64,000 bases of DNA from Bog-473 sp963755375 (GCA_963755375.1 CAVWKG010000002.1:361964-425963), one strand, 5' to 3'. Positions 54,786-64,000 are shown, numbered from the stretch's first letter. Program-made: numbers and translations. The notes: generated by a model from the letters alone, not told the origin.

Positions 54786-55413
54786 CTACTGCCCGGTCAC
54801 GGTGGCGGGCTCAGCCGCGGGGGTGATCCTGCTGCGGGCCGCGTTGAAGATCAGGCGGACGACGGCGCCGATGATGGCGAGATCCAGCAGCATCTGGGCC
54901 GACACAACCAGACGGGCGGCGTCGGTCCGCGGCGTGATGTCACCGAAGCCGACGGTCGAGAAGATGCTGATGCTGAAGTAGAGAGCCCGTGTCTGGTCGA
55001 GCCGCTGAGTGAAGGTGAAGTGCGACTCGTGGGACATCCCCAAGTAGATGCCGGAGAAGGCGACCAGGAACAGCACGATCACGATCCCGAGGGCCTCGAT
55101 CGCCGCGCAGCTCGGGGAGCTGGGCCATGGAGATGCGGCGGATCTGCCAGGCGAAGACGGCAGCGATGACCGCGATGTCGGCGCCGAGACGCAGGAAGGT
55201 CCGTACACCGGACTCGTGACCGATGGGGACCACATAGAACGCGCCGATGATGAGCACCCAACAGAGCCCGATGGTCAGGGCACAGCGGAGGATGGCGCGG
55301 CGGCGGGAGGTCGGATCGAGATCGGCCAGACGGACTGGTGCGGCCGGGACGCGGTCCTTGCGGCTCAGCCGCGTGCGGGGGCCCGGACCTCCGGGGGGAA
55401 CTCCTGCCTCCAT
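54786..55413 (-). pseudogene. Potassium-channel-like protein, frameshifted
   Basis: The first part has two spans (LTIGLCWVLIIGAFYVVPIG and GADIAVIAAVFAWQI) and reads to MAQLPELR near 55105. In the next frame the protein resumes with AIEALGIVIVLFLVAFSGIY and the pore FSISIFSTVGFGDITPRTDA, whose TVGFGD is the potassium selectivity filter, then a last span to the stop at 54786. A single extra base near 55104 separates them. Without it this is a roughly 208-residue four-span ion-channel family protein (Ion_trans_2 type). Confidence 0.78.
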
Positions 55414-55629
55414 CAGGGATAGACGCTAACGAGGCAGGGGCTCGGGATGGGGTATGCGTAGGCCGGCGTGGGGGTGCTGGCCCCCCGATATGGCGTCGGT
55501 ACTACCCCCCTTCCGCTGCGCGGCGGAACGGTTCACAATGGGGGTAGGAGCGTGCGAGCGAGCGTCTCCCTAGGCGTCACGCTGGGCCACGTTCCCGGAT
55601 GTCCATTTCGGACAAAGGGAGGGACGGCA

Positions 55630-56337
55630 ATGAAGGATGCGAGCGTGAACCGCTGGATGTGGCTGATCGGGTTGGTAGCTGTCGCGTTGCTCTTCGTCTC
55701 GTTCGGACCGCTCTCGGGCAGTTCGCCGGGCGAGAACGCGTCGGGAGTCTCCGTGGCGCACTGGTACAACACCCACGTGAACCAGCAGTGGGCGACGGTC
55801 TGGATGGTTGGGCTCGCGCTCTTCCTGCTCATGGTCTTCGTGACGCAGCTGCGCACAGTATTGATCGAGGCCGGCGGTCAGCGACTGTTGCCCAATGTGG
55901 CCTTCGCCTCGGCCATCATCTTCATCGCGGGCATCGTCGTCGCTGGGAGCTTCGAGATCACGCTGATCCTGGCCGCGCACAACCATGACTACGCCGTGGC
56001 GCACTTCGTCAACTTCTACTCGACGAACAACGAATTGTTGTTCCTCGCCGGCCTGGTTTTCCTGACGCTCTCGACCGGCTTGGCGATCCTGCTCAACCGT
56101 GGCGTCGCTCCGTTGCCCAAGCTGCTCGGGTGGTACTCCATCCTGGTCGCCGTGGTCGGTGCGGCCGGCCCGCTCAGCTTCTTTGCCATACTTTTCGGGC
56201 TTCCGGTGTGGATCCTCGCCACGGGGATCGTGATCGCCGTCAAGCAGCGGCGAGGCACGCTCGGTGGCGACCCGGGCGGCGCTGCAGCGGTTACCGCGGC
56301 GCCGATGCCGGCACCGGCACAGTCGGTCAACGCCTAG
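55630..56337 (+). CDS. Hypothetical six-span membrane protein
   Basis: The 235-residue protein has an N-terminal span (WLIGLVAVALLFVSFGPLSG), an extracytoplasmic loop with W/Y residues (HWYNTHVNQQWATVWMVG), about five more spans and a G/A/P-rich tail. I do not recognise a named family. GGGAGGG lies about seven bases before ATG 55630, so the frame upstream to 55468 is not used. It is convergent with sucD. Confidence 0.7.
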   Translation: MKDASVNRWMWLIGLVAVALLFVSFGPLSGSSPGENASGVSVAHWYNTHVNQQWATVWMVGLALFLLMVFVTQLRTVLIEAGGQRLLPNVAFASAIIFIAGIVVAGSFEITLILAAHNHDYAVAHFVNFYSTNNELLFLAGLVFLTLSTGLAILLNRGVAPLPKLLGWYSILVAVVGAAGPLSFFAILFGLPVWILATGIVIAVKQRRGTLGGDPGGAAAVTAAPMPAPAQSVNA

Positions 56338-56368
56338 CCAAAGGCGCGCAGGCCATCGTGTGGGTGGC

Positions 56369-57259
56369 TCAGCCGAGCCCCCGCACGATGGCCACCACCT
56401 TCTCGCCGCACTCGGTGGGGTTCTGTGCCACCGCGACGCCGGCGGCCGAGAGCGCGTCCATCTTGGCCTGGGCCGTGCCCTGGGAGCCCGAGATGATGGC
56501 GCCGGCATGGCCCATCTTGCGGCCCGGGGGTGCCGTGACGCCCGCGATGTAGGCGGCCACCGGCTTCGTCATGCTGGACGCGATGAACTCGGCGGCCCGC
56601 TCCTCCTCGGAGCCCCCGATCTCACCGATCATCATCACGGCCTTGGTCTCGGGATCGGTCTCGAACGCGGCGAGGCAGTCGATGAAGTTCGTCCCCGGCA
56701 CCGGGTCGCCCCCGATGCCGACGCAGGTGGTCTGCCCGATGCCCTGCTGCGAGAGCTCGTGCAGGGCCTGGTAGGTGAGCGTGCCCGAGCGGGACACGAT
56801 GCCGACCGGTCCTCCCGCCAGCGCGATGTCGCCCGACGTGATGCCGATGTTGCACTTCCCCGGGCTGATGATGCCCGGACAGTTGGGGCCGAGCAGGCGG
56901 GTGCCGGGGAACTCCTGGACCAGGCGGTTGTAGGCCACGGCCTCGTCCTGGGCCGGGATGCCCTCGGTGATGCAGACGATGAAGGCGATGCCGGCCTCCG
57001 CCGCCTCGATGATGGCGTCGGCCGCACCCCGCGGCGGCACGGATATGAACGACGCGGTCGCGCCGGTCTCCTTCACCGCCTCGGCCACCGACCCGAAGAC
57101 GGGGATGCCCTCGATCTCCTCACCGCCCCGCTTGGGGTTGGTGCCACCCACCACCTTGGTGCCGTACGCCTTGTTGCGCAGGCCGTGGTAGAGCCCCTGG
57201 CTCGTCGGGCTGATGCCCTGGATCACGACCGTTGTCGTCTCGTCGACGAAGATGCCCAC
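56369..57259 (-). CDS. sucD: Succinyl-CoA synthetase alpha subunit
   Basis: The 296-residue subunit has the CoA-binding domain (VVIQGISPTSQGLYHGLRNK) and the phospho-histidine in KMGHAGAIISGSQGTAQAKM, with RLLGPNCPGIISPGKCNIGI. It forms the ATP- or GTP-generating step of the TCA cycle with SucC. GTG 57259 is the conserved start. It follows sucC by 34 bases in the same operon. Confidence 0.95.
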   Translation of the reverse strand: MGIFVDETTTVVIQGISPTSQGLYHGLRNKAYGTKVVGGTNPKRGGEEIEGIPVFGSVAEAVKETGATASFISVPPRGAADAIIEAAEAGIAFIVCITEGIPAQDEAVAYNRLVQEFPGTRLLGPNCPGIISPGKCNIGITSGDIALAGGPVGIVSRSGTLTYQALHELSQQGIGQTTCVGIGGDPVPGTNFIDCLAAFETDPETKAVMMIGEIGGSEEERAAEFIASSMTKPVAAYIAGVTAPPGRKMGHAGAIISGSQGTAQAKMDALSAAGVAVAQNPTECGEKVVAIVRGLG

Positions 57260-57293
57260 GTTGGTTCCTGTTCTCTCTCGGGTCCGAAGGCGG

Positions 57294-58436
57294 CTATGCG
57301 TTGGCCAGGCCGACGGCCCGACGGGCGGCTTCGAGCATGGTGGGCTCGGCGATGAGCGTGTCCGACAGGTGGTCGGCCAGGAGGGCACGACCCTCGACGG
57401 CGTTGGTGCCGTCGAGGCGCATGACGACCGGCGAGCTCAGCTTCACCCGGCCCATGGCTTCAATGATGCCCTTCGCCACCTCGTCGACCCGCGTGATGCC
57501 TCCGAAGATGTTGACGAAGATGGACTTGACCGCGGGGTCGGCGTTGATCACCTCGAGCGCGGCGGCCATGACGTCGGCGTTGGCACCACCACCGATATCG
57601 AGGAAGTTGGCCGCGGTACCCCCGACCTGCGTCACCACGTCGAGCGTGCTCATGGCCAGGCCGGCACCGTTGGCGATGATGCCGACGGTGCCCGACAGGC
57701 CGATGTAGTTGAGACCCTTCTCCTTGGCCATCTTCTCGCGGGGGTCGACGTCGGAGTCGTCTTCGTATTCCTCCCACTCGGGGTGGCGGAAGGCGGCGTT
57801 CTCGTCGAGAGTCACCTTGGCGTCGAGCGCGTGCACCTTCCCCTCGGGCGTGAGGATCAAGGGGTTGATCTCGGCCAGGTCGCAGTCGCCCTCGACATAG
57901 CAGTGGTAGAGGCGGACGAGCAGGGTCGCCGCCTGGTCCCGCGCCTCGGGGTCGAGGTTGGCCCGGTCCACCCACTCGCGGGCCTGGTCCTCGGTGATGC
58001 CGGCCACCGGGTCGATGTGGATCTTGGCGATGGCGTCGGGGTTGGTCTCCGCCACTTCCTCGATCTCGACGCCGCCCTCCGCCGACAGCATGCCGAGATG
58101 CAGCTTCGCCGGGCGGTCGAGCGTGAAGCTGGCGTAGTACTCCTTGGCGATGTCCGACGCGTGCTCGACCCACAGCCGCTTCACCACGTGGCCCTTGATG
58201 TCGAGCCCGAGGATGTTGCCCGCGTGCAGGCGGACCTCGTCGGCGTCGGCGGCCAGCTTCACACCGCCCGCCTTGCCGCGGCCACCGACCTTCACCTGGG
58301 CCTTGACCACGACGGGGTAGCCCGCGGACTCGGCCTGCTCGACCGCCTGGTCCACCGTGTCGGCCACGCCTCCCGGGGAGGTGGGGATGCCGAAGCGGGC
58401 GAAGTACTGCTTGCCCTGGTACTCGTACAGGTCCAC
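57294..58436 (-). CDS. sucC: Succinyl-CoA synthetase beta subunit
   Basis: The 380-residue subunit has the ATP-grasp start VDLYEYQGKQYFARFGIPTS, VVVKAQVKVGGRGKAGGVKL and the conserved AEINPLILTPEGKVHALDAK, then NIFGGITRVDEVAKGIIEAM. GTG 58436 is preceded by AAGGAG at about 11 bases. The frame continues to 58841, but that part is shadow of the next gene. Confidence 0.95.
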   Translation of the reverse strand: MDLYEYQGKQYFARFGIPTSPGGVADTVDQAVEQAESAGYPVVVKAQVKVGGRGKAGGVKLAADADEVRLHAGNILGLDIKGHVVKRLWVEHASDIAKEYYASFTLDRPAKLHLGMLSAEGGVEIEEVAETNPDAIAKIHIDPVAGITEDQAREWVDRANLDPEARDQAATLLVRLYHCYVEGDCDLAEINPLILTPEGKVHALDAKVTLDENAAFRHPEWEEYEDDSDVDPREKMAKEKGLNYIGLSGTVGIIANGAGLAMSTLDVVTQVGGTAANFLDIGGGANADVMAAALEVINADPAVKSIFVNIFGGITRVDEVAKGIIEAMGRVKLSSPVVMRLDGTNAVEGRALLADHLSDTLIAEPTMLEAARRAVGLANA

Positions 58437-58509
58437 GTTGGGTGTGTCTCCTTGGTGTCTCGCGCGTCGGCGCGTAGGTGGGTGGGAAGCGGGTGCAGCA
58501 GGAACGGCG

Positions 58510-58926
58510 TCAGGCCCCGAGCGCCTCCTCGCGCTGGTCGAGGGCCTCGGACAGCCATGAGCCGATGGAATCGAGCGGTGCACCCGGTGTGAAGACGTGG
58601 GACACGCCCTGCTCCTGCAGAACCGGGATGTCACCTTCGGGGATGATCCCGCCGACGATGACGAGCACGTCGCCGCGGCCGACGTCGGCCAGGAGCTTGA
58701 CCACCTTGGGCACGAGGGTGAGGTGCGCCCCGGAAAGGAGGGACAGCCCGACGGCGTCGGCGTCCTCCTGCACGACGGCCTGGACCACCTGCTCGGGCGT
58801 CTGGTGCAGGCCGGTGTAGACCACCTCGAACCCGGCGTCACGGAGCGCCCGGGCGATCACCTTGGCCCCGCGGTCGTGGCCGTCGAGGCCGGGCTTGGCC
58901 ACGACCACCCTGTAGGGACGTTTCAT
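58510..58926 (-). CDS. Cobalamin-binding protein (methylmalonyl-CoA mutase C-terminal type)
   Basis: The 138-residue protein is a free B12-binding domain: VVVAKPGLDGHDRGAKVIAR holds the cobalt-ligand motif DGHDRG, followed by GLSLLSGAHLTLVPKVVKLL and VIVGGIIPEGDIPVLQEQGV. It is the small subunit of a split methylmalonyl-CoA mutase or a related mutase; the large subunit is not in the window. It lies upstream of sucC, which would receive succinyl-CoA from such a mutase. Confidence 0.92.
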   Translation of the reverse strand: MKRPYRVVVAKPGLDGHDRGAKVIARALRDAGFEVVYTGLHQTPEQVVQAVVQEDADAVGLSLLSGAHLTLVPKVVKLLADVGRGDVLVIVGGIIPEGDIPVLQEQGVSHVFTPGAPLDSIGSWLSEALDQREEALGA

Positions 58927-58976
58927 GCCCGACCCAGGATACGGATGCCCTGGTGCCGACGCCAGACCGGGAACGC

Positions 58977-61466
58977 TCAGCCCCGACGCAGCGGGGTGGC
59001 GGTGAGCAGCAGGTTCTTCTTCCCCACCGAGTCGAAGTCCACCGTGGCCTGGGCCCGCGACCCCTCCCCCTTGGCGCTGACGACGACACCGTGGCCCCAG
59101 TGGTCGTGGACCACCTCGTCGCCGGCGGCCAGCCCGAGGTCCTCGGCGCCGGTGCTGCCCCGTGACCCGCTGCCCGCCGGCGCCCTGGCGGGACCGCCGC
59201 CCGGGCGGCCGGAACGGGCGGCCCGCGACGCGGCGGCCAGGGGGACGGCCGGCGCGAAGGTGGCGCCCGGCAGGTGCTCCTCCCCCGAGAGCGAGTCGTA
59301 CCCCGAGCCGCGGCGCGGTGAGCCGAGCCCGACGTCCTCGACCAGGTGCGACGGGACCTCGGTGACGAAACGGCTCGGCATGGCCGGCTGGGTGCGCCCC
59401 CAGGTGGTGCGGGACCACGCGTGGGAGATGGCGAGATGCTGGCGGGCCCGGGTGATGCCGACGTAGAAGAGACGGCGCTCCTCCTCGAGCTCGCTCGGCT
59501 CGGCCAACGAGCGGAAGTGGGGGAAGATCCCCTCCTCCAGACCCACCACGAAGACGGCCGGGTACTCCAGGCCCTTGGCGGTGTGCAGCGTCATCAGCGA
59601 GACGCGGGTGCCGTCGCTGTCGAGCCCGTCGGAATCGGCCACGAGGGCCACTGTTTCGAGGAAGCCGATGACGTCGTCGAAGTCGGAGGCCTGGCTGGCC
59701 AACTCGGCCAGGTTCTCGATCCGCCCGTCCGCCTCCAGGGTGTGCTCGGCGACCAGCTCGGCCAGGTAGCCCGTCCGCTCGGCCACCAGCTGCACGAAGT
59801 CGGCGGGGTTGACCGTCTGGACGAGGGGGCGCAGCTCGGCCAGCGTCTTGGAGAGCTGCTCGGCTCCCCTGAGGGCCTTGCCCGAAAGACCGGCCTCCTC
59901 GGCGCGGTCGATGGCCTCGCTGAAGGCGACGTGCTCAACCTGGGCCCAGGCGGCCAACCGGGCCACCGAGGTGTCGCCGATGCCGCGCTTGGGGACGTTC
60001 ACGATTCGCCGGGCGGACACCTCGTCGTCCGGATTGGCCAGCACGCGGACGAAGGCCAGGATGTCCTTGATCTCCCGCCGGTCGTAGAACTTGGCCCCGC
60101 CGACCACCTTGTAGGGGATGCCGCTGAACTTCATGGATGTCTCGAGCGGCAGGCTCTGCGCGTTGGTGCGGTAGAAGACGGCGAAGTCGCCCCACGTCAG
60201 GTTGGCCGACGCGTGCAGGCGCAGGATCTCGCTGGAGACCCAGGCCGCCTCGTCGCGCTCGTCCTCGGCCCGGTACCGCGTCACCGGGCCGCCCGTGTCG
60301 CCCACGGTGAAGAGCTCCTTGGGCTGGCGGCCGACGTTGTTGGCGATGACGGCGTTGGCGGCGTCGAGGATGGTCTGGGTCGAGCGGAAGTTCTGCTCCA
60401 ACATGATGGTCGTCACGTTGGGGAAGGCGCGCTCGAACTCCAAGATGTTGCGGATGTCGGCGCCGCGCCAGCGGTAGACCGACTGGTCGGAGTCGCCCAC
60501 CACGCAGACGTTGCCGTGCGCCTCGCCCAGCAACTTGACGATCTCGTTCTGGGCGTGGTTCGTGTCCTGAAACTCGTCGACGAGGATGTGCCGGAACCGC
60601 TCCTGGTACGAGGCGCGCACGTCGTCGTACGCCTGGAGCAGGTTGGCCGTGACCATCAGCAGGTCGTCGAAGTCGAGGGCGTTGGCCCCCAGCAGGCGGC
60701 CCTGGTACTGCACGTAGATCTCGGCGATGCGCTTGCGGAAGGGGTCCGGGCCGCCCTGGGCGGCCTCGCGGAACGTCTCGAAGTCCACCAGCTCGGACTT
60801 GGCCTGGCTGATGACACCCTGCACGGCTCGCGAAGGCAACCGCTTCTGGTCGTAGCCGAGCTCGGCCGTGATCATCTCAATGAGGCGGCGCGAATCGGTG
60901 TCGTCGTACACCGTGAAGGCCGAGCGGTAGCCGAGCCGGTCCGCGTTGGAGCGCAGGATGCGCAGGCAGGCCGAGTGGAAGGTGGAGACCCACATCCTCT
61001 CGGCGGGGGGGCCGACCAGGTCGGCGACGCGGGTGCGCATCTCGCCCGCCGCCTTGTTGGTGAAGGTGATGGCCAGGATGCCCCAGGGCGGCGCGTCCCC
61101 CGTGGCGAGCAGGTGGGCGATGCGGCGGGTCAGCACGCGCGTCTTGCCCGAACCGGCCCCGGCGATGATCAGCAGGGGGCCGCCACGGTGCTCCACGGCG
61201 GCGCGCTGCGGAAGGGTCAGGTCGTCGACCAGGGCGGCGGGCCGGCCGGAGAAGGCGCCCGTCGAGGTGGCCGTGCGCGTGCGCCGGCGCCGGCCGTCGT
61301 CGGCACCCTCGGCCGGGGTGTCGAACGGCCCCTCGCTGCCGCCTTCACCGGACGGCCGACTCTCCTCGGCGGCTGCCGCCTCCGCCGCGGCTGCGCCCAC
61401 GCCCTCGTCGGAAATGTCGAACAGGCGTGCGTGCCCGCCGCTCCCCGGCGTCACGGTCACTCCCAC
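58977..61466 (-). CDS. pcrA: UvrD/PcrA-type DNA helicase
   Basis: The 829-residue SF1A helicase has the Q motif LTLPQRAAVEH, Walker A AGAGSGKT (102-109), motif II VDEFQDTN, motif III VVGDSDQSVYRWRGADI and motif VI FYVGITRARQHL. The first 70 residues are an acidic, disordered extension and the end is a G/R/S-rich linker with a small PcrA-type tail (HDHWGHGVVVSAKGEG). It acts in nucleotide-excision repair and replication restart. GTG 61466 overlaps the guaA stop by ten bases. Confidence 0.95.
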   Translation of the reverse strand: MGVTVTPGSGGHARLFDISDEGVGAAAAEAAAAEESRPSGEGGSEGPFDTPAEGADDGRRRRTRTATSTGAFSGRPAALVDDLTLPQRAAVEHRGGPLLIIAGAGSGKTRVLTRRIAHLLATGDAPPWGILAITFTNKAAGEMRTRVADLVGPPAERMWVSTFHSACLRILRSNADRLGYRSAFTVYDDTDSRRLIEMITAELGYDQKRLPSRAVQGVISQAKSELVDFETFREAAQGGPDPFRKRIAEIYVQYQGRLLGANALDFDDLLMVTANLLQAYDDVRASYQERFRHILVDEFQDTNHAQNEIVKLLGEAHGNVCVVGDSDQSVYRWRGADIRNILEFERAFPNVTTIMLEQNFRSTQTILDAANAVIANNVGRQPKELFTVGDTGGPVTRYRAEDERDEAAWVSSEILRLHASANLTWGDFAVFYRTNAQSLPLETSMKFSGIPYKVVGGAKFYDRREIKDILAFVRVLANPDDEVSARRIVNVPKRGIGDTSVARLAAWAQVEHVAFSEAIDRAEEAGLSGKALRGAEQLSKTLAELRPLVQTVNPADFVQLVAERTGYLAELVAEHTLEADGRIENLAELASQASDFDDVIGFLETVALVADSDGLDSDGTRVSLMTLHTAKGLEYPAVFVVGLEEGIFPHFRSLAEPSELEEERRLFYVGITRARQHLAISHAWSRTTWGRTQPAMPSRFVTEVPSHLVEDVGLGSPRRGSGYDSLSGEEHLPGATFAPAVPLAAASRAARSGRPGGGPARAPAGSGSRGSTGAEDLGLAAGDEVVHDHWGHGVVVSAKGEGSRAQATVDFDSVGKKNLLLTATPLRRG

Positions 61467-63052
61467 TCGATGGTCCCGGGCGGCTTCGACGTCACGTCGA
61501 GTGCCACCCGGTTCACGCCCTCCACTTCGTTGATGATGCGGGAGGCGATCCGCTCGACCAGGTCGTAGGGCAGCCGGGCCCAGTCCGCCGTCATGGCGTC
61601 GTCACTGGTGACGGCCCGGATCACGACGGGATAGGCGTACGTGCGTCCGTCGCCCATCACCCCGACGGTGCGCACGGCCGGCATGACGGCGAACGACTGC
61701 CACAGTTCCCGGTACAGTCCGGCCCGGCGGATCTCCTCGACGACCACCGCGTCGGCGTTGCGGAGGATCTCGGCCCGCTCCGGAGTCACCTCGCCGATGA
61801 TGCGCACACCGAGTCCCGGACCGGGGAAGGGCTGGCGCCATACGATCTCGTGGGGGAGGCCGAGCTCTTCGCCGACGGCGCGCACCTCGTCCTTGAACAG
61901 CAGGCGCAGGGGCTCGACCAGATCGAAAGCGAGGTCGTCGGGGAGGCCGCCGACGTTGTGGTGCGACTTGATGTTGGCTGCGGTGTCGCTTCCCGACTCG
62001 ATGACGTCGGGGTAGAGGGTGCCCTGCACCAGGAAGCGCGGGCCATCGCCGGTGCCGCTCTTGCCGTCCTCACCCGACCCCGCACTGTCGCCCGCGCCGG
62101 CGCCGGCGCCCAGGTCGCGCGCCACCTCCTCGAAGATCCGGATGAACAGCTCGCCGATGATCTTGCGCTTGCGCTCGGGATCGGTCACCCCGGCCAGCGC
62201 GGCAAAGTAGCGGTCGGCCGCCTTCACGTGCACGAGGTCCACCTTGAACTGACGCCGGAAGGTGTCCTCGACCTGATCGGCCTCGCCGGAGCGCATCAGG
62301 CCCGTGTCGACGAAGACACAGGTGAGCTGGTCGCCCACCGCCTTGTGCACCAGCGCCGCTGCCACGGCCGAGTCCACGCCGCCGCTCAGCGCGCACAGCA
62401 CGCGGTCCGTGCCCACCTGGGCCCGCACTGCCGCCACCTGCTGCTCGATGATGGAGACGTGCGTCCATCCCGGGATGCAGCCGCAGACGTCCATGAGGAA
62501 GTGGTCGAAGACCTCGCTGCCCCGGTCGGTATGCACAACCTCGGGGTGGAACTGCAGCCCGAAGAGTCGCCGGTCGGGATCGTGCATGGCCGCCACCGGC
62601 GCGCCGGCGCTCGTGGCGGTGGGCGTGAAGCCGTCGGGGACGGCCGTGATGGCGTCGCCGTGGCTCATCCACACGCTCGACGTCGCCGGCCAGTCCGGGC
62701 ACAGCGGTGAGGTACCGGTCTGCGTCAGCTCGGTGCGCCCGTACTCGCCCTGGCCCGTGCGCGACACGATGCCACCAAGCTGCAGCGCCATGAGCTGGGC
62801 GCCGTAACAGAGCCCCAGGATCGGGATGCCCAGTTCGTACACGCCGGTGTCGATGGACGGGGCCGGCGACTCGTAGACCGATTTGGGCCCACCGCTGAAG
62901 ATGATGCCTTTCGGCGCGCGGGCCTTTATCTCGGCGACGGAGATCGTCGGCGAGACGATCTCGGAGTAGACGTGCGCCTCGCGGACACGGCGGGCGATCA
63001 GGCGGGCGTACTGGGCGCCGAAGTCGACGACGAGGATCGTGTCGGTGGTCAC
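61457..63052 (-). CDS. guaA: GMP synthase (glutamine-hydrolysing)
   Basis: The 531-residue enzyme has an N-terminal glutamine amidotransferase with nucleophile C82 (ILGLCYGAQLMALQLGG) and LQFHPEVVHT, and the ATP-pyrophosphatase with P-loop LSGGVDSAVAAALVH and the GMP-synthase C-domain (RRAGLYRELWQSFAVMPAV). A glycine/serine-rich insert (GAGAGAGDSAGSGEDGKSG) lies within the synthetase domain and is unusual. It converts XMP to GMP. Confidence 0.95.
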   Translation of the reverse strand: MTTDTILVVDFGAQYARLIARRVREAHVYSEIVSPTISVAEIKARAPKGIIFSGGPKSVYESPAPSIDTGVYELGIPILGLCYGAQLMALQLGGIVSRTGQGEYGRTELTQTGTSPLCPDWPATSSVWMSHGDAITAVPDGFTPTATSAGAPVAAMHDPDRRLFGLQFHPEVVHTDRGSEVFDHFLMDVCGCIPGWTHVSIIEQQVAAVRAQVGTDRVLCALSGGVDSAVAAALVHKAVGDQLTCVFVDTGLMRSGEADQVEDTFRRQFKVDLVHVKAADRYFAALAGVTDPERKRKIIGELFIRIFEEVARDLGAGAGAGDSAGSGEDGKSGTGDGPRFLVQGTLYPDVIESGSDTAANIKSHHNVGGLPDDLAFDLVEPLRLLFKDEVRAVGEELGLPHEIVWRQPFPGPGLGVRIIGEVTPERAEILRNADAVVVEEIRRAGLYRELWQSFAVMPAVRTVGVMGDGRTYAYPVVIRAVTSDDAMTADWARLPYDLVERIASRIINEVEGVNRVALDVTSKPPGTIEWE

Positions 63053-63071
63053 CGACTCGTGCTCATCCGCG

Positions 63072-64000
63072 TCAGTGGCCCATCCCCACGCCCTGCGACC
63101 GCTGGAAAAACTTCCCTTCGGTCTGCAACGACGGGGCGACCATGACCTCGGCCTTCTGGAACTCCTTGACCGTCTCGTAGCCGCACGTCGCCATCGCTGT
63201 CCGGAGCGCGCCGAACAGGTTCATGCGTCCGTCGTTCTCGTGGGCGGGGCCGAGCAGGATCTCGCGCAGGCTGCCGCGCACCGAAGTCCGGACCCTGGCC
63301 CCCCGGGGCAATGTCGGGTGGAAGGTGGCCATGCCCCAGTGGAAGCCGCGCGCCGGCGCCTCGACGGCGGACGACAGGGGCGAGCCGAGCATGACGGCGT
63401 CGGCACCACAGGCGATGGCCTTGGCGATGTCGCCTCCCTTGGACATCCCGCCGTCGGCGATCACGTGCACGTACACGCCGGTCTCGTCGAGGTGGCGCAT
63501 GCGGGCGCCGGCCACGTCGGCGATGGCCGTGGCCTGGGGGACCCCCAGACCGAGGACACCGCGGGTGGTGCAGGCGTTGCCCGGCCCGACGCCCACGAGC
63601 ACCCCCACGGCGCCGGTGCGCATGAGGTGCAGTCCGGCCTGGTACGAGGCGCAACCACCCACGATCACCGGGAGGTCGAACTCCCGGATGAAGCGCTTCA
63701 AGTTGAGCGGTTCGGAGGTCTTCGACACGTGCTCGGCCGACACCACCGTCCCCTGGATGACCAGGATGTCGAGCTCGGCGGCCAGACACGCCTGGGCGAG
63801 CGACTCGGTGCGCTGGGGGGTCACCGAGGCGGCGGTCGTGATGCCGGCCTCCTTCATCTGCTTGATGCGGGCGGTGACCAGCTCGGGGATGATCGGCTCC
63901 TGGTACATCTGCTGCATGCGCGACGTCGCCTTGTCATCGTCGAGCTCGCGGATCTCGTCGAAGAGCGCAGTGGGATCCTCGTAGCGGGTCCACAGACCCT
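63072..64000 (-). CDS. guaB3: GuaB3-type IMP dehydrogenase-related protein (partial)
   Basis: The frame runs past the right edge of the window: residues upstream of the ATG at 63917 continue in frame as LWTRYEDPTALFDEIRELDD, which belongs to the GuaB3 family. Seen parts include IVGGCASYQAGLHLMRTGAV, VLVGVGPGNACTTRGVLGLG, IADGGMSKGGDIAKAIACGA and the C-terminal MATCGYETVKEFQKAEVMVA. GuaB3 proteins lack some catalytic parts of IMP dehydrogenase and their role is uncertain. It lies 19 bases upstream of guaA in the same direction. Confidence 0.9.
   Translation of the reverse strand, partial: GLWTRYEDPTALFDEIRELDDDKATSRMQQMYQEPIIPELVTARIKQMKEAGITTAASVTPQRTESLAQACLAAELDILVIQGTVVSAEHVSKTSEPLNLKRFIREFDLPVIVGGCASYQAGLHLMRTGAVGVLVGVGPGNACTTRGVLGLGVPQATAIADVAGARMRHLDETGVYVHVIADGGMSKGGDIAKAIACGADAVMLGSPLSSAVEAPARGFHWGMATFHPTLPRGARVRTSVRGSLREILLGPAHENDGRMNLFGALRTAMATCGYETVKEFQKAEVMVAPSLQTEGKFFQRSQGVGMGH

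Noticed and set aside
59346..61568. 740-codon open frame on the plus strand
   Set aside because: Antisense to pcrA; composition shows a shadow.

Overview
The window is high-GC, gene-dense chromosomal DNA from an actinobacterium. The evidence is two WhiB-family Fe-S proteins, a UPF0182 membrane protein, a DivIVA-domain protein, a deazaflavin (F420)-dependent reductase-like protein, GuaB3, DUF222/HNH '13E12-type' genes and a free-standing MreB. The WRHPSEV motif in a trypsin-like membrane protein and the general gene content suggest the class Acidimicrobiia, but that is an inference.

Layout. 1-7.4 kb is regulatory and membrane biology: TetR with a divergent DUF4386 protein behind two palindromic operators, PadR with a HAAS-like membrane partner, and a LuxR-type two-component system divergent from a small membrane protein plus a two-gene ABC exporter. 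7.4-8.2 kb is mostly non-coding and ends in an initiator tRNA. 8.3-19.2 kb is a cell-envelope block: UPF0182, a DivIVA coiled-coil protein with a phage-head-like Cys/His tail, a PDZ-Lon secreted protease, a HEAT protein, MreB, a degenerate S1C-like protein with a PDZ domain and a DUF2342 zincin-like protein. 19.3-26.5 kb holds small unknown genes, two WhiB genes flanking a glutamate formimidoyltransferase gene, a MoxR/VWA pair and a LysR regulator. 26.6-30.1 kb is the sdh operon. 30.2-37.2 kb is a mix of lipid-binding, SDR, TetR/F420-reductase, GNAT, DinB and oxidoreductase genes. 37.2-41.4 kb is the ATP-grasp/alpha-E/transglutaminase cassette with an ACT-domain neighbour. 41.5-43.8 kb carries mdh and icd. 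43.9-44.9 kb is an AbiE-like toxin-antitoxin pair with a repeat operator, followed by an orphan FtsX-like permease. 47.5-52.0 kb is one-carbon and purine metabolism (metF, cupin, folD, purH, purN). 52.2-54.6 kb is a DUF222/HNH gene split by an intact IS30-family element. 54.8-64.0 kb carries a potassium-channel-like gene, a membrane protein, sucD-sucC, a B12-binding protein, pcrA, guaA and guaB3 (cut by the window edge).

How the genes work together. Four TCA-cycle steps are encoded here (sdh, mdh, icd, sucCD). FolD, MetF, PurH and PurN share the folate one-carbon pool, and GuaA/GuaB3 continue purine synthesis.

Quality note. Five genes (sdhA, an SDR, the ATP-grasp gene, metF and the channel gene) are each broken by a single-base shift, and in each the rest of the protein resumes intact in another frame. 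That pattern points to small indel errors in the assembly rather than to five separate gene deaths. The IS30 insertion, by contrast, is real and can be removed on paper to restore one continuous reading frame.
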